From: Tichowtungia aerotolerans
GTDB taxonomy: Bacteria > Verrucomicrobiota > Kiritimatiellia > Kiritimatiellales > Tichowtungiaceae
Direction of reading: 5' to 3'
Length of the DNA: 64,000 bases
Assembly: GCF_009905215.1 (NCBI RefSeq)
Contig: NZ_CP047593.1
Location: 3,786,900-3,850,899, forward strand
The notes below the pieces were generated by a model. That model was not told where the DNA came from. It saw nothing but the letters and a program-made list of their open reading frames with translations, and did not search any database. Below are positions 8,404-17,341 of this stretch, in pieces (positions within the stretch are counted from its first letter, which is position 1; each line of letters begins with the position of its first letter). The translations under genes were made by a program, and so were the position numbers.

Positions 8404-9975
8404 TTATTGAATCCCAAAGAATCCAGTGGAATTGGTCAATTCTACATAAACAGTATAACTTCCATCTTCAACCGCACAATGACTCAAGTTGGTTTCAACA
8501 AATGGGCCGACAGCCTGGTCGGAGTGACCCACCTGCACCCACGACTCCTCGCTAAGGCTTGCTCTGCCAACCACCTTCTGTTTGGAAAGCAAAAATGAAT
8601 CCGTATCAACCAGCAGCTTTAATACATTTCCGGAAACGATGTTCGCAGAAACAATCTGCGATGATCCGGGGGGGGGCGCATCCGGAATCACAGTATAGTT
8701 AATAATAATTTCCGGATGAAGCCACTCCGTCTCATTCTCCTTCGATGCAATTGAGAAAATCCGTTGCGAATCAAGATAATCGGTTCCCTGCAGCGAAACC
8801 CCGTAATTATCAGTCTCCCCGTTGAGCCAGTTTTCAACCATGCTTGCGACATTGCTTCCGGTATATTTAAGCCATCCACCGGATGAAATGGCGTTGGTTC
8901 CGGCAAAGTAAACTTCGCTCCCGGCATCGCCGAAATAATCCAGCGTCGCCACCGCAGCAGGGTCAAAGGGTGGAGCATTGGTCCACACCACGGTAGATTC
9001 ATCCCAGCCCCCTGTGTTACGATACATGGCGACCGGCGTAAAATTGGTGGAACCCGGCCAGTTGTTCAGCTCTGCATAAAACCGCATTTCAGCCGAATTA
9101 ACCTGCACGGTATCGCCAGGCTGCAGGACACCGGTAATCGACGACAGATCAAACTTCGCCACGCTGTAGTTCATCCCCCAACTGTCATTCTGATGGCGAA
9201 TCACCATTCGAATATCGGTTCCATTGTTGACCCCTTGCGATGACCCACTTCCGTTCACCCACGAATCATCAGAAGTCCCGACTTTTGCATACCCATTATC
9301 TTCAACAATCGTGTAATTGACAATAATAGCCGGATGAATGGCCGGATTCACATGCTCCTTGGTTTGTGGAGCAAACATCCGATCGGAATCCACCAAATCA
9401 GTGGCTTTAATTGATACACCGTAATTTTCAATGGTTCCGTTCAACCATCCCTCAACCAGCTCCGCAACATTTGCATCGGTGTATTCAAGCCACGCTGCGG
9501 TATCCACCGTATTCGTTCCGGTAAAATACACCTGATTAACCTCAGGCAGCCCAAAATACTCAAGCGTCTGAACAGCGGAGGAATCCATCGTAGGAGCATT
9601 CGTCCACACCACCGTGGATTCATTCCAATCTTCTAAATTTTTAAAAATAGCAATCGGAGAAAAATTGGTCGGCCCCGACCAGTTTATGAAACTTGTGAAG
9701 AATCTTATTCTTGCCGAAGTAACCTGAACGGACTGTCCGGGTGCCAACATTGATGTGAGGGATGACAAATCAAACTTCACGACCCCGTAATTATTGCCCC
9801 AGGAGTCATTCTGATGCCTGATCCGGATACTTGTCACAGTTCCGTAATTATCTCCCTGCTGGGATGTATTTCCATTTACCCATGAATCATCTGACGAACT
9901 GAATGTAATCTGGTCAGCAATGACTCCTGCAGCAATCAGACATATTGCTGCTGTAATCCATATATACTTTTTCAT
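8404..9975 (-). CDS. Secreted protein with two DNRLRE domains
   Basis: The 523-residue product has a signal peptide (MKKYIWITAAICLIAAGVIA) and two homologous units, about residues 22-225 and 235-440. Each begins (S/T)SDDSWVNG and contains RHQNDSWG and KFDLSS. This is the DNRLRE domain, a beta-sandwich found in extracellular polysaccharide-binding proteins (CBM96-like). The last 80 residues form a separate region ending TGFFGIQ, a tail type seen on exported proteins of this phylum. A run of nine C (positions 8668-8676) encodes PPP in the linker. A strong ribosome-binding site (GAGGAGG) precedes the ATG. It may bind glycans at the cell surface for the downstream sulfatase operon; binding is inferred. 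Confidence 0.82.
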   Translation of the reverse strand: MKKYIWITAAICLIAAGVIADQITFSSSDDSWVNGNTSQQGDNYGTVTSIRIRHQNDSWGNNYGVVKFDLSSLTSMLAPGQSVQVTSARIRFFTSFINWSGPTNFSPIAIFKNLEDWNESTVVWTNAPTMDSSAVQTLEYFGLPEVNQVYFTGTNTVDTAAWLEYTDANVAELVEGWLNGTIENYGVSIKATDLVDSDRMFAPQTKEHVNPAIHPAIIVNYTIVEDNGYAKVGTSDDSWVNGSGSSQGVNNGTDIRMVIRHQNDSWGMNYSVAKFDLSSITGVLQPGDTVQVNSAEMRFYAELNNWPGSTNFTPVAMYRNTGGWDESTVVWTNAPPFDPAAVATLDYFGDAGSEVYFAGTNAISSGGWLKYTGSNVASMVENWLNGETDNYGVSLQGTDYLDSQRIFSIASKENETEWLHPEIIINYTVIPDAPPPGSSQIVSANIVSGNVLKLLVDTDSFLLSKQKVVGRASLSEESWVQVGHSDQAVGPFVETNLSHCAVEDGSYTVYVELTNSTGFFGIQ

Positions 9976-10286
9976 CGTACCTCCTCTATTACTTCGTATC
10001 AGAACAGTTTATGACAGAAACAAATAAACACGCTTCCGTTAGCACAAAACCAGAATGTCAAATCCGACAGCATCCCGCCTTCACGCAACTGACAAATAAC
10101 AGCACAAAACTGACACACCCGAATCACCGCCCCGTCGTCAACGCCGGTATTAGGCACCGCCCCGTACATAATTCACGGGAAACTGAGTTCGCGCCTCCAT
10201 TCCTGGATTGCCGCCCAGCAGAAACATCAAACTGATGGACTTCAATATTTCCGACCTAGTCCCTCTCCGTCATTCCAATAATAGGT
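9976..10286. other. Intergenic region upstream of the DNRLRE gene
   Basis: No gene is seen here. The segment carries the GAGGAGG ribosome-binding site of the DNRLRE gene, a candidate AraC-type operator (10087-10115), and a second copy of AGCACAAAAC at 10041-10050. The part nearest 10286 is the 3' flank of the DUF3604 gene and shows no clear terminator. Confidence 0.5.
10087..10115. promoter_or_regulatory. Candidate AraC-family operator (two direct half-sites)
   Basis: AACTGACA occurs at 10087-10094 and again at 10108-10115, spaced 21 bp, two helical turns, as is usual for paired AraC-family half-sites. The 15-mer AGCACAAAACTGACA at 10101-10115 recurs exactly upstream of the DUF3604 gene. It lies about 112-140 nt upstream of the DNRLRE start codon. 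The neighbouring AraC regulator is the likely binder, by inference. Confidence 0.5.
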
Positions 10287-12272
10287 TCAAGACACCCAGA
10301 CCGGACTGGACCAGACAAACTGCTGTTTGTTTTTCATATAACATTCCGTGTTGGACTCTGCCGCTAATGTGAGCCGGACATAATAAAACGCTGAAAATGA
10401 AAACCCGTCATCGTTCCAATCCAACTCTGCCGTCCTGGCTTCAGGAGTCACTTCAAAAACGGGGGCTCCATCGCGAATGATCTCCACCTTTTGGATTGCA
10501 ACGGGAGCTGCCGCCCGAACATTAAACTGTGGAGCGCCATCGGTTGACACTGCCTGCCCCATTTCCTTGCCGTTGACGTTGAAATGCAGAATAGCCCGGG
10601 CATTGGTGCTCGCATAACAACACCGGTTCTGCACGGCACGATAGACATCTTCGCGAGTAAGCTCTGAAACCCAAATCGCAGTCAGACCGCAGGTTCCCGG
10701 ACGCGCCCAGTGATCGTCACTGGCAGCAATCGCACCCAGCAGCTTCCCGCTACTGAGCTGTTCCACCCAGGTTTTCCCGGACAGCGTCGCTTCTTTGCAC
10801 CAGCAGTACGCCGGATCATTATTGGGAAACTCTGCCCGTCCGTGATTCGAAAAAATTTCTGCTACCGGCTGCAACTGCGGACTGAATACAGACCAGTCCC
10901 ACGGGCGCATGGTCTGGCTGAAATGGTGCGGCACCAGAAAACATTCCGTACCATTGAGTTTCGCCCAGTCTTTTTCACGGCATCCGGGATCAGCCGGATT
11001 GTGGTCCAGAAACGGAGCGACACCTCCGGAAAAATAAACGTTCTGGTCCCCCTTTTTCCCGGACAGCTCTGCGGCAAGCAACGTGACAAAACGACCGGGA
11101 TCATTGGCCTCGTTCGTCAGACGGCACATAGCTTCCCATTCGTCCGGACCATAATTTCCCTGCGCAACTCCCTGATGATCCGTATTGGCCTGAAAATCAA
11201 GAGCATACTGATACCGTCCGATTCGGTAACTACCATCGTAGGAAGAGACCGTATGAGCACCGACCCGGGCATCAGCCGACATTTCGGTGTGGACATGCAG
11301 GTCCCCCCAATAAAGACGTTTACCGGGGTCTTCCGCAAACACCTCAACCGGATTGCTCTCGGCCTCTAACCCGTCTTCCGACTGAACCTTTACCCAGTAA
11401 AATCCCGGCTTTTTAAAATGCACGTCGCACTGCACCGCTCCGTGCCCGGAAATTCGAACATTCTTCGGAGCCGAAACTCCAGGCTGACCGACAGCAATTA
11501 TTAATTTGCCGGCATATCCAGTCGCCGGATTATCCTGGGCATCAAATGCACAAATGTTCAAGCGTACCGGTTCGCCGACGATCGCCGTTGATGCAATTCG
11601 GACCAGAATCCGAACTGCCGGACCGGCAACTTTTGGAACGTCCGGCGGATTCGGAATCAGCTCGGCATAGCCGTCCGCATCACGATCCACCGCTATCTGA
11701 AAAAACCAGTGATCCCCGTCAAACCGGGCGGCACGGGAATCAACTTTCACGTTCTGCCAACAAAATGTGATCTTCTCATTTGGCGCAAGCCCATCCGGAA
11801 GGGAAACATCCACAAAACGCCAGTCGCGCTGCTGGTCATACATTTCCCGAAAACACAGCCGCGATAACCCTGCATGAAAAGCCACCGGAGCATTGATCTG
11901 AACGTATCCCGGTTCATCCGGATTGTCCAACTGAGGATCTGTCGCGCCGTTTGGGCACCACAGTTTCACCTTTCCACCGGGCGCAATCCCTTCAGCAGGA
12001 GCGCTAAAAACAATTACCGCCTCAGGAACTGTTTCGGAAACCTGCACCCGGGATGGCATTTCAACCGTCCCGCTGCCCTTTCCGCAGCCGCGGGTGAAAA
12101 ACTCATACGCGGCCAACGTGCGCCGGTCCGGATACAGCATCTTGCACTGCGCTACACAGGCGGCCGCTTCCGCATCACCGAGGCGCCTGTCCCATCCAGC
12201 AAATGAAACCCATCCCATTCCGACAACCGCTCCTCCTATAAAATCTCTTCTCGAAACTGACGGGATCCTCAT
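10287..12272 (-). CDS. Tat-exported DUF3604 (PHP-like) protein
   Basis: The 661-residue protein has a twin-arginine signal (SVSRRDFIGGAVVGMGWVSF). Around residue 325 it carries YWGDLHVHTEMSAD, the metal-binding entry motif of the PHP superfamily. NTDHQG, a later LVPHHF and AASDDHW supply further metal ligands. This arrangement matches DUF3604, a family found beside sulfatases and glycosidases in PVC and Bacteroidetes genomes. The N-terminal 300 residues are beta-rich and may be Ig-like. A hydrolytic, metal-dependent role on a carbohydrate or phosphate ester is plausible but unproven. It is monocistronic, divergent from the AraC gene, and has a matching candidate operator about 85 nt upstream. 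Confidence 0.85.
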   Translation of the reverse strand: MRIPSVSRRDFIGGAVVGMGWVSFAGWDRRLGDAEAAACVAQCKMLYPDRRTLAAYEFFTRGCGKGSGTVEMPSRVQVSETVPEAVIVFSAPAEGIAPGGKVKLWCPNGATDPQLDNPDEPGYVQINAPVAFHAGLSRLCFREMYDQQRDWRFVDVSLPDGLAPNEKITFCWQNVKVDSRAARFDGDHWFFQIAVDRDADGYAELIPNPPDVPKVAGPAVRILVRIASTAIVGEPVRLNICAFDAQDNPATGYAGKLIIAVGQPGVSAPKNVRISGHGAVQCDVHFKKPGFYWVKVQSEDGLEAESNPVEVFAEDPGKRLYWGDLHVHTEMSADARVGAHTVSSYDGSYRIGRYQYALDFQANTDHQGVAQGNYGPDEWEAMCRLTNEANDPGRFVTLLAAELSGKKGDQNVYFSGGVAPFLDHNPADPGCREKDWAKLNGTECFLVPHHFSQTMRPWDWSVFSPQLQPVAEIFSNHGRAEFPNNDPAYCWCKEATLSGKTWVEQLSSGKLLGAIAASDDHWARPGTCGLTAIWVSELTREDVYRAVQNRCCYASTNARAILHFNVNGKEMGQAVSTDGAPQFNVRAAAPVAIQKVEIIRDGAPVFEVTPEARTAELDWNDDGFSFSAFYYVRLTLAAESNTECYMKNKQQFVWSSPVWVS

Positions 12273-12354
12273 TATTCAACCTTTCATGCGAAATTCATAG
12301 CCCAACCAATACAACCGAAAGTCTAAACCTGACTTTTGATGAGATCCTTAACTT

Positions 12355-12383
12355 TACCGACAATCCCAAGCACAAAACTGACA
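12355..12383. promoter_or_regulatory. Candidate AraC-family operator in the divergent region
   Basis: TACCGACA (12355-12362) and AACTGACA (12376-12383) are spaced 21 bp in direct orientation. The second half-site is part of AGCACAAAACTGACA (12369-12383), identical to the site upstream of the DNRLRE gene. Position between the DUF3604 and araC-type genes suggests control of one or both. Additional CTGAC motifs occur at 12401 and 12416. Confidence 0.5.
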
Positions 12384-12451
12384 AAATAAAAATATCACCC
12401 CTGACTGTATATTTTCTGACTTGAAAATTTTGCAATTGACATCATACCATA

Positions 12452-13330
12452 ATGACCATGAGCGATTTGCTTCCGACAATCCACCGTGATTACGTTTTTA
12501 AGCAGGACAGTTTCCCGCTGGCGGTTCATCTTAACCCCGGCCACCCGGATTATCCCCCTCACCGACACGAATTCGAAGAACTGGTGATCATCCGGGAAGG
12601 CACCGGAATCAACTCCGTGGATAACATGGACTATCCTCTGCAGGCCGGAGACATTTTCATCATGCCCAAAGGCCGTACTCATGCCTACAACCAGACGCAC
12701 AACCTGATCTGTTACAACATTTATTTTGATTCCAGCCAGCTCGACCTTAAACGCTGGATCACCCATGCCCTGCCCGGATTTCAGGCGCTGTTTGTGGTTG
12801 AACCGTCCTACCGCCGCAAAAACGAATTCAACAGCCGCCTGCGACTGCGCCCGAAAAACCTGCATCTAGTCTGGAGTCTGATCGAATCCCTGCAATCAAC
12901 CATCGAAGAGGAACAGCCAGGATACCGACTGATTGCGCTCGGAAAATTCTTTGAAGTCGTGGGTCTGCTCTGTCGTTATTATGAAGAAACCGATCACAGT
13001 GATTCCCAGAAAGTTCTACGAATCGCCAAAGCCATCAGCTATATGGAAACACGTTTTACTGAAGAAATCACAGTAGACGAACTGGCACAAATCGCCCACA
13101 TGTCGCCGCGCAATTTCCACCGGGTCTTTATTGACGCCACCGGGAAAACACCGGCCGCATATCTGATCGGCCTGCGAATTGCAGAAGCCGCCCAACAACT
13201 GAAGTCGACAAATAAAAGCATCACGGAAATCGCGTTTGACTGTGGGTTTTCCGACAGCAACTATTTCTCCCGCGCATTCAGGAAGGCCACGGGAAACAGT
13301 CCCTCCGCTTATCGAAAACTTATTTTCTGA
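12452..13330 (+). CDS. AraC/XylS family transcriptional regulator
   Basis: The 292-residue protein has an N-terminal cupin sensor domain (PPHRHEFEELVIIREG, GDIFIMPKGRTHAY) and a C-terminal double helix-turn-helix DNA-binding domain from about residue 195. The latter contains SPRNFHRVFIDATGKTPAAYL and ITEIAFDCGFSDSNYFSRAFRKATG, the classic AraC signature. RhaS/RhaR-like regulators of this form sense a sugar. No good ribosome-binding site is visible before ATGACCATG, so translation may begin at either ATG or be leaderless. It is divergent from the DUF3604 gene and is the natural candidate regulator of locus A. The inducer is unknown. Confidence 0.95.
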   Translation: MTMSDLLPTIHRDYVFKQDSFPLAVHLNPGHPDYPPHRHEFEELVIIREGTGINSVDNMDYPLQAGDIFIMPKGRTHAYNQTHNLICYNIYFDSSQLDLKRWITHALPGFQALFVVEPSYRRKNEFNSRLRLRPKNLHLVWSLIESLQSTIEEEQPGYRLIALGKFFEVVGLLCRYYEETDHSDSQKVLRIAKAISYMETRFTEEITVDELAQIAHMSPRNFHRVFIDATGKTPAAYLIGLRIAEAAQQLKSTNKSITEIAFDCGFSDSNYFSRAFRKATGNSPSAYRKLIF

Positions 13331-13713
13331 CAAGAAGATTAACCCAACCAACAGCAAGAAATGAAGAGTCTTCTTCAGCATCGTTCATATCCATCCAGCA
13401 GATCGGAACAGTTTCCGTACTCCGGATATACGACACGTACAGCTCCGACACCGTCAATCCGGTCGGCATCCAAGTCTTCTGACACTCAGAAAAACCTATC
13501 AACTCCGAATCCGGAAAGATTTTGAAACCTCGGCGGTTTCTGCAATCCAGAGCTCATGCCGCGTCCAATGCCTGGAAAGCCCTCGACCCGAGGTGGCTCA
13601 CGCACTTCACCTTCGGTATTTCCCATTGTTTTAATCAAGGCTCAACCAAAGCCCTCTTCCTCAAGCCTCGGATTGATTTAATCTATTTTGATAATATCAG
13701 TCCGGTTCACATC
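13331..13713. other. Intergenic stretch without a convincing gene
   Basis: Short ORFs exist on both strands (for example a TTG-started minus-strand frame 13320-13502 and a plus-strand frame from 13522), but none has a family match I recognise or a ribosome-binding site. A small inverted repeat, GAAACC/GGTTTC, lies at 13524-13540. It may be decayed sequence. Confidence 0.4.
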
Positions 13714-14805
13714 CTATCCGAAAATCTGACGAAAGATTTCCACATAGATTCTAAACTGTTCTAAAGATGTATCCGGAGGAATCCGATGATCCGGAATCGG
13801 AATAAACCCGCCCTCTTCAACTAAAGGAACAAACCGTTCCAGTTCGGCACGAATCGCATCCGCATCCTTCGGAATCACATGTTTGTTGACCCCGCCCATC
13901 ATTTTGATTCGTTGGCCGTATTTGCTTCGAAACGCACAGGCATCACCATTCCAGGTTCCCACTTCGATAGGGAAAATAATATCAATTCCCGCATCCAACC
14001 AGACCGGAACCAGATCATCTACCTTGCCGTCGCTGTCGACCAGTATGTGCTTTATTCCCAGATCATGGTAGGCATTGACCATCCGCCGATAAGGCTCAAG
14101 CATGAACTCCCGAACCGCATCCGGCCCGACCAGCGGGCCGGTGTTAAAACAACAGTCTTCGAAAAGATAAGCCAGATCGAACTCAACCCGTTCCAACAGC
14201 GGACGATTAACCGCGATAAAGTAATCAGCTAAATCGTTGATAATTTGCTGAAACAGTTCGGGATCATCATACATCAGCATCGAGATTTCAACCACACCCA
14301 TCCAGTTGCGCAACTCACCGTAAAGAGAGCCGGCGTAAAATGCCAATGCGCCGTCGCGGGAATTCACGTCTTTAATGCGCTGTTCATGTCCCGCCAGCCA
14401 GCGACGCGGATCATCAGGATCGAGATAGCTTTTAAACCGTTCCCAGTCCGCCCGGGTCGGTTTCAGGGCATGGTCAAGATATTCATGAATCGAACTGCCG
14501 TGCCTGCCTATTTTCTCCACACTGCCTATCGCTGTTTGCCGAATCATATAATCAGCGGTTTCCTCCAGCACTTCTTCGGGCACGTCGCCGACCGGAGAGA
14601 TCGTGCGGATTCCGTGCCCCGAAAACATATGCTGTTCAAAGTCAGGATCCAGTCCAACCTGCTCCGGCACATCCAGAATGCCGCCTTTCAGCCCTTCCTG
14701 CTGCCAGCGTTCCAATGTTTCGGGCCACAGGCCGAAATATAGACACGGCACCCGATCAAAAGGGGCATAAGACATAACAGAGTTAAATCGTTCGCGATGG
14801 GTCAT
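13714..14805 (-). CDS. Uroporphyrinogen decarboxylase-like protein
   Basis: The 363-residue protein opens MTHRERFNSVMSYAPFDRVPCLYFG, the usual entry of the UROD/MtaA superfamily, and continues with GPLVGPDAVREFMLEPYRRM and HILVDSDGKVDDLVPVWLDAGID. True HemE enzymes carry a different N-terminal RQAGRY-type motif, not seen here. This is therefore one of the divergent UROD-like proteins common in PVC bacteria, some related to corrinoid methyltransferases. GAGGATATTTA precedes the ATG. It stands alone between the two polysaccharide loci. Whether it acts on a porphyrin, a corrinoid-bound methyl group or another substrate cannot be told. Confidence 0.82.
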   Translation of the reverse strand: MTHRERFNSVMSYAPFDRVPCLYFGLWPETLERWQQEGLKGGILDVPEQVGLDPDFEQHMFSGHGIRTISPVGDVPEEVLEETADYMIRQTAIGSVEKIGRHGSSIHEYLDHALKPTRADWERFKSYLDPDDPRRWLAGHEQRIKDVNSRDGALAFYAGSLYGELRNWMGVVEISMLMYDDPELFQQIINDLADYFIAVNRPLLERVEFDLAYLFEDCCFNTGPLVGPDAVREFMLEPYRRMVNAYHDLGIKHILVDSDGKVDDLVPVWLDAGIDIIFPIEVGTWNGDACAFRSKYGQRIKMMGGVNKHVIPKDADAIRAELERFVPLVEEGGFIPIPDHRIPPDTSLEQFRIYVEIFRQIFG

Positions 14806-14874
14806 TAAATATCCTCATTTATGGAACAGAAAACGTCCTGCTCAACAGCACTTCAGCTGTCCATGCTTTAGTTT

Positions 14875-15214
14875 TCAGATGTTTCCGTTTCCAAACCCCA
14901 GTTTTCCCACACATAGTTTTCGGTATTTCGTAATATTATCCCGAAACTCATAATAAGCCTGCCGAGGCAATCCGTTGGTTGTAAACAATCCATACTGCTT
15001 GGTGTCGAATAATAGAAAGCATTACGCAGGTAAAGAGCAAAGGACTCATCCGAACCAGCAGCAACGTAATTTGTATCACGAGCCCAATCACTCCAATATT
15101 TCAACAGATCTTAACTATCGAAAGTATACGTCTGATTTAACTGTGCGACTCCCGCGCAGCACTGTACATTAAAAACACCAACGCCACTTGTCTCGTCCAA
15201 ACAGTGCCAGTCAT
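14875..15214 (-). pseudogene. Decayed exported protein gene, internally deleted and frameshifted
   Basis: Reading the minus strand from an ATG at 15214 with a good AAGGAG site gives a 25-residue signal-peptide-like start (MTGTVWTRQVALVFLMYSAA) that stops at 15137. Another frame, open from about 15110, encodes DLLKYWSDWARDTNYVAAG and ALYLRNAFYYSTP. After a shift of one base near 14998 the reading continues QYGLFTTNGLPRQAYYEF to a stop at 14875. The two pieces together look like the C-terminal end of a larger exported protein, perhaps a glycoside hydrolase. The family is a guess. Most of the gene body is gone. It lies directly downstream of the TonB-like gene. Confidence 0.5.
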
Positions 15215-15242
15215 AACCAAACTCCTTTTTATTGCCCTCCCC

Positions 15243-16352
15243 TCAAAAAACATTAAACATCAAACTGCTTTCCAAATCCGCATCACCGGCAATAGTCAAA
15301 TACCTGATTTCATCCAGGAGATTCGGAGGAATTTCAGCGGTCTTAAAAACAGGAAGAATCGGAGCCCCGTCCCGGTTTTTCGGATAGATGACTCCCTCTT
15401 CCTGAACTGTCAGTGTAGCCGCGGAATCATACCCGTTAAAATCACCGATCAGAACATCCATACTCACCGGGACATCGGCTTCCAGGGAAAACCAGTCTCC
15501 AATAACCATGGGAGAACGGACACTGTAATATTTCATATTCTGCTCTGCAGAAGAACGCCAATCAGACGTCCTGAATGCAATTGCCTGCTGTCCAAGAAAC
15601 CCCACCTCTTTTTCATCAACCCGCAGGGCCAGCACAGCAAGTCCCCTACCCCAAAACCGGAATCTTCCACCTGTACGAGACATAATACGGCCCTGATAAT
15701 GAACGAGCCACTGCTCGGTATCCAGTGAATCAGGAATGCCAAAACTTCTGGGAATATGCTCAAAACCGATTGTTGGAAGATAAAAAAAAGTCGTATACAG
15801 CTTTTGTGGAGCACGGTAATACCTCATCAATGTTTTAGGATTCCAGCCATGCTCATAAAACCGTCGCAACTCTTCAATATAGGTATCCTCTCCACCGCTA
15901 AGCTTCCGGCCCTGTCGGTCCACACAAAGAGCATAAAATACGCCTTCAAAATCGTTGCCGACAGCCAGAGACTCTTTTCCTCCCAGCAATGTGACATCTG
16001 CAATATCCGGCATCAGCTCAAAACCTTCAACTCCTCCACCAAGCCCCTCGCTCACCAAGCCTGTTTTTGTCAACCGTATGCCGGTTGCTGTCTGCATGTT
16101 TTTAGAACTGATCCGCTGCGAACTCTTTGGGTAGACCTTTTTTTTGACCCTTACCGTCGGTTTTTTAATCTGCATCTTCGGACGACGGACAGGCGGCGGT
16201 GGAACAAACTTTTTTTCCGATTTTTGAACCACTGAAAAGACGACCACCCCGCCCGCCCAAACGAGTAAAACTGCATGAATGCCGGCACTCAAAAGTACTG
16301 CTTTCGAAACACCCTGCGCCGGCTTTTTCAATTTCCAATTCTTGTGTTGCAT
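15243..16352 (-). CDS. Membrane-anchored TonB-like protein with PA14-like domain
   Basis: The 369-residue protein has a short cytoplasmic start and one membrane helix (about residues 18-40, AVLLSAGIHAVLLVWAGGVVVF). A Pro-rich then Lys-rich spacer (PPPPVRRPKMQIKKPTVRV) follows, the layout of TonB/TolA energisers. The C-terminal part is not a TonB domain. It contains FEGVFYALCVDRQGRKL and GRFRFWGRGLAVLALRVDEKEVGFLG, which resemble the PA14 carbohydrate-associated fold. It follows the SHD1-domain gene by 13 nt, so the two form an operon. Function is unknown; a periplasmic or cell-surface sensor or energy-coupling role is speculation. Confidence 0.6.
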   Translation of the reverse strand: MQHKNWKLKKPAQGVSKAVLLSAGIHAVLLVWAGGVVVFSVVQKSEKKFVPPPPVRRPKMQIKKPTVRVKKKVYPKSSQRISSKNMQTATGIRLTKTGLVSEGLGGGVEGFELMPDIADVTLLGGKESLAVGNDFEGVFYALCVDRQGRKLSGGEDTYIEELRRFYEHGWNPKTLMRYYRAPQKLYTTFFYLPTIGFEHIPRSFGIPDSLDTEQWLVHYQGRIMSRTGGRFRFWGRGLAVLALRVDEKEVGFLGQQAIAFRTSDWRSSAEQNMKYYSVRSPMVIGDWFSLEADVPVSMDVLIGDFNGYDSAATLTVQEEGVIYPKNRDGAPILPVFKTAEIPPNLLDEIRYLTIAGDADLESSLMFNVF

Positions 16353-16365
16353 ATCATCACATCAA

Positions 16366-17169
16366 TCAATGTATCTCTGAGCGCTTAAACCAGGGAATAC
16401 GCGGAGGACTAACCTTTTCGAAGTGCTGGTTAAAGTGACGGCTGTTTACGGCACCGTGATTTACCCCATACAGCCCGCGTAATTTTTCAACGCTGAAACC
16501 GAGATCCCGCGTTACCCATTTTTGTTTTACATCCGATTCAAAACCAACCACCCGTCCATTGACATCGGATACTGCAAGAATATATCCGGAAAGGGTTTTC
16601 CCGCGAGCCACCGCATTCTGCCTCAAGACCCATTCCGAACGATAAGTATGAAACGGCACCGCTTCAAAATGCATAACACATGCGCATTTTTTCTCATCCT
16701 GAAACCCGAATTTTTTCCGCTCATACGCCATCAGCACAAGATGGTCATCATTCATTCGGGTACGCTCCGCTCCCAACACAAACAGTTCAGCTGTTAAATT
16801 GGCTTTATATGGCAACTCACTGGTTTTTGAGACTTGGGCTGAAAATCGATAACAGGTAACGTCATCTTCCTCGCGGGACCATTCAAATTTGGGGAGCTCG
16901 TAACTCTCGTCACTCACCGAAATCTCTATTTCCGGCGGCACATGATAATAGAGATATGACAAATCCCCACGAGAAAGACGCGCCAAAGGAATCGAATGTT
17001 TTTTGCCGATTGCATCCTCAACCAGAACCTTATCAAAGAGGATACGAACGAACGATCCTTTCACATAAGTTCCGTCAATATTGGTCCACACACGAGCGTC
17101 CAGAGGCAAACCTGCAGCGAACAAACCGCACCCGGCAACACAAAGAATAATTATCTCTTTACGACTCAT
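16366..17169 (-). CDS. Exported SHD1-domain protein
   Basis: The 267-residue protein has a signal peptide (IIILCVAGCGLFAAGLPLDA) and an N-terminal segment RVWTNIDGTYVKGSFVRI... IPLARLSRGDLSYL. This matches the bacterial SHD1 (SLA1 homology 1) domain, widespread in exported PVC proteins. The remaining 190 residues are beta-rich with no family I recognise. The gene is first in a two-gene unit with the TonB/PA14-like protein. The final coding bases end 13 nt before that gene's ATG. A protein-binding role in the periplasm is a reasonable inference from the SHD1 domain, no more. Confidence 0.62.
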   Translation of the reverse strand: MSRKEIIILCVAGCGLFAAGLPLDARVWTNIDGTYVKGSFVRILFDKVLVEDAIGKKHSIPLARLSRGDLSYLYYHVPPEIEISVSDESYELPKFEWSREEDDVTCYRFSAQVSKTSELPYKANLTAELFVLGAERTRMNDDHLVLMAYERKKFGFQDEKKCACVMHFEAVPFHTYRSEWVLRQNAVARGKTLSGYILAVSDVNGRVVGFESDVKQKWVTRDLGFSVEKLRGLYGVNHGAVNSRHFNQHFEKVSPPRIPWFKRSEIH

Positions 17170-17294
17170 ACGAATGTCCTGTCCGGCAGTTCAAATCATT
17201 GCGCGAAACGACAGCGTTAACAGACGCGACAACCCGATATAAACCCATCAATTAGATGAAATGTATCCGCCGGAAATCACGTCGCCGAAAAACC

Positions 17295-17330
17295 GGAAGC
17301 GGCACTTCATGGACAAACATGCCGCTTTCC
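17295..17330 (-). terminator. Terminator of the passenger-like protein gene
   Basis: On the minus strand GGAAAGCGGCA pairs with TGCCGCTTCC across a 15-nt loop with one bulged base, and is followed by GGTTTTT. It lies just past the stop at 17342. Confidence 0.6.
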
Positions 17331-17341
17331 GCATCCGTAAT

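Noticed and set aside
12416-12441. CTGACT and TTGACA as a further AraC half-site pair
   Set aside because: The separation is 20 bp and the match is weaker, so it was not called as an operator.
13320-13502. TTG-started minus-strand frame ending past the AraC gene
   Set aside because: No family match recognised, no ribosome-binding site, and a few bases overlap the AraC 3' end. It is recorded as an intergenic region only.
13522-13764. Plus-strand 80-codon frame running into the UROD-like gene
   Set aside because: Opposite to and overlapping a well-supported gene, with an amino acid content typical of shadow frames.
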